This document shows positions 7,186-10,253 of a DNA stretch of 10,253 nucleotides, piece by piece. This DNA is from CAYWBW01 sp964456745 (GTDB lineage Bacteria; Patescibacteriota; Gracilibacteria; GCA-2401425; JAJOLG01): assembly GCA_964456745.1 (NCBI GenBank), contig CAYWBW010000039.1:1-10253 (forward strand). The letters run 5' to 3'. The notes beneath the pieces are model-generated. The model made no database searches. It saw nothing but the letters and a program-made list of their open reading frames with translations, and was not told the DNA's origin. The translations under genes and the position numbers were made by a program. The first letter of the stretch is position 1. Each line of letters opens with the position of its first letter.

Positions 7186-8238
7186 ATGAAAAAATTTATA
7201 TGAATTTTATTATTATTTTTAAGCAATCAGTCTTATGCTTTTTTACCTCCTGAGATGTTTATTCAAGTTTGAGTTTCATTTTTAGCAATATTAGCCAGTT
7301 GATTAGCATTTATTTGTGTTCCATTTATTTTAATCTTTAAATTTGTAAATAAATTTTTCAAAAAATACAAGAAAAATATTTTATTCATATTTTATGAAAA
7401 TATAATATTAGTACTAATTATTTCATTATTTTTTTATTTATTTTTTTATAAAGCTCTTCAAAAAAATATTTATATATCAACAAAACATGCAAACTTTGTA
7501 AATAGTAAGATTGAAGATTTAGATTTGTCTGAAGAAAAACAGCATTATATTAAAAATTATTTATATTTGTCAGATCAATTTTGAATTACTAATGAAAATA
7601 TTTTAAAGCTTATTGATAATAATAAGAAAGTTTTTTTTATAGATTGAGGAGAAAAAGAAGAATTTGACAATCAGCGAATTGAATGAGCTGTGCATATTCG
7701 CTCAAAAGATATTACTGTGGAAAAAATAAAAAAGCTATTGAATTTAAACGATAAGGAGTTTAATGATTCATTGTTTATTATATATTGCAATACAGGTACT
7801 AGAAGCACACAATTAGTTGTTAAATTAGACAGAGATAATATAAAATTTATTATAAACTGATTAATTAAAGACGGTGGTTTAAAATTTTATAAACATTACG
7901 AAAGTATTTTCCCAGAAGAAATTATGATTAAAGAGCCAGTACCACTTACAGAATTGAATAATTTTACAAATATTTCTAATACATTGGTTTTAGATTTTCG
8001 TAATAAATCAGATTTTATCTCAAATAATATTGAAGGTAGTGTGTGGGCAAAGGTGTGACATATGACAATCGATGAATATAACGATCTTTGGAATTTGTTA
8101 GAAGGCAGTGGAAATCAAAAGATTATAGCTATTACATGATTGAGATACGGTAATATATTTTATGCCAAATTATTACTTTTTAGAATTATAAATAAATTGA
8201 ATTATGATATTGATGATTATAAAATGGTTACATTGTAA
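7186..8238 (+). CDS. Membrane-anchored tandem rhodanese-domain protein
   Basis: A 350-residue protein. Residues 1-18 look like a signal peptide (MKK, hydrophobic core, SYA). Two membrane segments follow (about 27-51 and 65-88), separated by a strongly basic loop (KFVNKFFKKYKKN) that should be cytoplasmic, which puts the rest of the protein outside the membrane. The first rhodanese-like domain (about 145-235) has FIDGGEKEEFDNQRIEGAVHIR, abbreviated here to FIDGG and RIEGAVHIR, and the active-site loop C201-NTGTRS. The second (about 265-345) repeats the pattern (LVLDFRNKSDF, IEGSVWAKV), but its loop reads AITGLR with Ala315 where cysteine is expected, so it is probably inactive in sulfur transfer. 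Rhodaneses move sulfane sulfur or act as protein-binding modules; the role here is unknown. The stop is 9 bases before the next gene, suggesting co-transcription. Confidence 0.82.
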
Positions 8239-8247
8239 GAATAATAT

Positions 8248-10083
8248 ATGTCTAATAAAATACTTCCGAACAAAATATCCAACCTCACATTATTAAAAAA
8301 TTTATGATTTCAGGTGCCAAATTTTTTTATATTTGATTATAATAATATTTGAGATGATGAGTATATTTCCAAGGTTGTAGCATTTTATAATAAAAACAAG
8401 GTTAAGAATATAATTATTAGAAGTGCAAGTTTTGATGAAGATCTTGATAATAAAACAAATGCCTGATTTTTTGATAGTTCACAGTCCTTAAGCCTTAAGG
8501 GGCTTAAAAACAATTTAAAAATATACTGGAAAAAAAATGTTGTTAAAGTTGAAAATAATAAAAATTTATTATTTTTATTTGTTCAAGAGTTTATTCATTC
8601 TGATTTTTCATGAGTGTTTTTTACGCAAAGTCCATTTGATAAATGATTGGCAATTTTGGAAATTTCTAAAGAGTGCGAAGTAATAACAAGAGGGGGAAGA
8701 TGAGGAAAAAGTTTTATATATGAAAAGAAAAAATGAAAATGGAGTAACAAAATTAATATAGATAATAAGTATATAAATGAAATAGAAAAATTAATTACAA
8801 AAGTAGAAGTAAATTTTCCATCATGAGCAGATATAGAACTTTGAATTAATAGGCATTGATTGTTTATTTTTCAAATTCGAGATATTATAAGAAGTCAAAA
8901 TGAAAAAATACTGTTAACTGAAAAGCTTAGGCTTAGCAGGTTATATTGAAAAAGTTTTAAAAATCAGCTTTGGCAGAAAAATTCTTTTATTGAAGCAGTC
9001 TGAAATTTACAACCATTATCATTAAGTTTATACAATGATTTGTTGCGATCTAAGTGTTTGTATAACGTGCTTCTTAATTCTTGATTTATAGATAGTAGGA
9101 AAAAAAGTCCATATTATAATATATTAGAAAATATTTGAGGTAATACTTACTATAATAATTATCAAGATCAATTATATTTTCCAAAAAGAGTGTGAAAGTT
9201 GTGACAATTTAAGACAATGTTTTTGGTTTTTATTAAACAGCATTCTGTAAAAAATGATTTTTTGAATTCTAATGATAATTCAATTGAGTGAGTTTTTTCA
9301 AATTTGTTTTTAGCAGGACTGTATTTTTCTTTTTTTATAGAAATAAAAAAAAATAAATTAAGTGACATTGATTTTTCAAATATACTTAAAAACACCGAGG
9401 AGCTTTGCGAAGCGCAATTTCCAAAATGTTCAAGTAAAAAAGAATTTATTGAAAAATATTATTATTGGTGATTAAGCCCATATGCTCTAGAGTCGAAACG
9501 TTTTGATGAAATGTGTGAAGAAGATATTGTGATTCAAAATAAGACAATTAATAAACAGGTTAATAATGTATTTAATGAAAATATACAATTTTGGTTAAAG
9601 CAAAAAATAAAATGGAAGAATAAGTTTTTATTATTAATTTATGATTTAAGAAATGAAATATTGCAAAGCAAGCAAGGGGCTAAGTTGTTTAATTTATCAT
9701 CTTATGAAAAATACAAAGCTAAAAATTTTAATAATAAAGATTTTAATACAACACAGTGAAAAATATTGAAAAATATTCTTTTTGAAATATCTTGAAAAGA
9801 TTTTCCTTATTTTTCAGTGCGGAAAGATGATAAAATTGTTATTGTAGCTTGAATAATTAAAAAGTGAATAATGTTTTTACCATCTAATGTTGAAATTAGT
9901 AATTATTTTTGAAAAACAATTGCTGTCGAGTTTTTTAATTCAGATTGGATTCCATTAATTCCAAAATTTACATGAATAATATTAAAGTATTGATCAATGC
10001 TTTCTCATGTATCGATTACTTGTCGAGAATATGAAATACCTTGTGAAATCGATAAAATATTTTTTGATAAAAAAGGTGAATAA
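8248..10083 (+). CDS. PEP-synthase-like protein: ATP-binding plus phosphohistidine domains, no PEP/pyruvate barrel
   Basis: A 611-residue soluble protein. Residues 1-213 resemble the PEP/pyruvate-binding ATP-grasp domain of PEP synthase and pyruvate phosphate dikinase: IIIR58-SASFDEDL with NAGFFDS (the RSS...ED...AG motif), VQEFIHSDFSGVFFTQSP (112-129), and the terminal DIE197-LGI...FQIRDI pattern (family DIEW...LQaRPI). The C-terminus (about 560-611) matches the swivelling phosphohistidine domain: FTGIILKYGSMLSH587VSI then REYEIPC, with H587 as the phosphate carrier. The middle (about 214-555) is Lys/Asn-rich and unrecognised, and the barrel that normally follows the His domain is absent. 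The order ATP domain, unknown middle domain, terminal His domain resembles rifampin phosphotransferases, but the protein is shorter than those and its substrate is unknown. It probably shares an mRNA with the rhodanese gene 9 bases upstream. Confidence 0.8.
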
Positions 10084-10164
10084 AATTTGTAAATTTTGTT
10101 TGTTATACAATCCCATCCTTATATAATAAATCAAAGTTATTATTATTGTTTATTTTACAAATTT
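10083..10164 (+). repeat. 11-bp perfect inverted repeat flanking the intergenic gap
   Basis: AAATTTGTAAA (10083-10093) is the exact reverse complement of TTTACAAATTT (10154-10164), 60 bases apart. The left arm overlaps the stop codon of the PEP-synthase-like gene and the right arm overlaps the -35 box of the next promoter. The rest of the gap shows nothing I can name. The arms are AT-rich, so chance is not excluded. Confidence 0.5.
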
Positions 10165-10183
10165 GCATTATAAAGTATATAAT
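10154..10183 (+). promoter_or_regulatory. Promoter of the gene starting at 10202
   Basis: TTTACA (10154-10159), an 18-base spacer and a perfect TATAAT (10178-10183) end 18 bases before the ATG at 10202. No Shine-Dalgarno follows; the predicted leader is about a dozen bases. Confidence 0.6.
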
Positions 10184-10201
10184 TTCACAAACTAAGTTCT
10201 T

Positions 10202-10253
10202 ATGAAAACCCACAAAAATAAACTAATATCAATACTAATACCCTCAGTACTAT
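10202..10253 (+). CDS. N-terminus of an unknown protein, cut by the window end
   Basis: Seventeen codons are visible (MKTHKNKLISILIPSVL). A basic start followed by a hydrophobic stretch suggests a signal peptide or membrane anchor, but too little is present to assign a family. A good promoter 18 bases upstream supports the start codon. Confidence 0.6.
   Translation, partial: MKTHKNKLISILIPSVL

Noticed and set aside
9168..9395. 75-codon open frame on the minus strand
   Set aside because: It is antisense to the middle of the PEP-synthase-like gene and has no recognisable content.
9511..9759. Separate 82-residue plus-strand gene
   Set aside because: It is an internal fragment of the PEP-synthase-like gene, bounded by a TGA glycine codon at its end.
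1..10253. CRISPR array, insertion sequence or prophage
   Set aside because: No spaced direct repeats, transposase or phage proteins were seen; the genes are housekeeping or membrane proteins of uniform composition.

Overview
The window is very AT-rich, and its genes can only be read if UGA codes for glycine (translation table 25). That code is known from the candidate phyla Absconditabacteria (SR1) and Gracilibacteria (BD1-5), so the organism is most likely one of these small-genome CPR/Patescibacteria lineages. I cannot tell which from the window alone. The best evidence is that invariant glycines in recognisable enzymes are in-frame TGA. All four glycines of the PGxGAQGG phosphate loop of PyrF are TGA, as are the GGG run before the HR pair and the SGG of NadC. 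Every complete gene ends in TAA. With the standard code the window looks almost empty; with table 25 it is densely packed.

Layout. 1-316 is the 3' end of a 16S rRNA, followed by a short trailer and an intrinsic terminator (445-469), with no 23S, 5S or tRNA behind it. 662-1198 encodes an unrecognised protein with an acidic patch and a lysine-rich, histone-H1-like tail; a tiny in-frame ORF (509-634) precedes it. 1317-2234 is pyrF (orotidine 5'-phosphate decarboxylase). 2284-3009 is a stand-alone RelA/SpoT-type HD hydrolase. 3099-4301 is an exported thioredoxin-like domain (CGHC) fused to a CcdA/DsbD-like membrane domain. 4406-4781 is the RNase P RNA (rnpB). 4789-6072 on the minus strand is a 427-residue MFS transporter, broken by 'stops' under the standard code. 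Divergent from it, 6167-7087 is nadC (quinolinate phosphoribosyltransferase). 7186-8238 is a membrane-anchored tandem rhodanese protein, and 9 bases later 8248-10083 is a PEP-synthase-like protein (ATP-grasp-type domain plus phosphohistidine domain, without the PEP/pyruvate barrel). A new gene starts at 10202 and runs off the window.

The neighbours do not form one pathway. They look like mixed housekeeping genes (16S, rnpB, pyrF, nadC, stringent-response hydrolase) with envelope redox and sulfur proteins and a transporter. Only the rhodanese and PEP-synthase-like pair is spaced like an operon. Most genes lack a Shine-Dalgarno sequence, although the 16S keeps a normal CCUCC tail. Several have a -10-like box 18-19 bases before the start codon, which suggests very short leaders.
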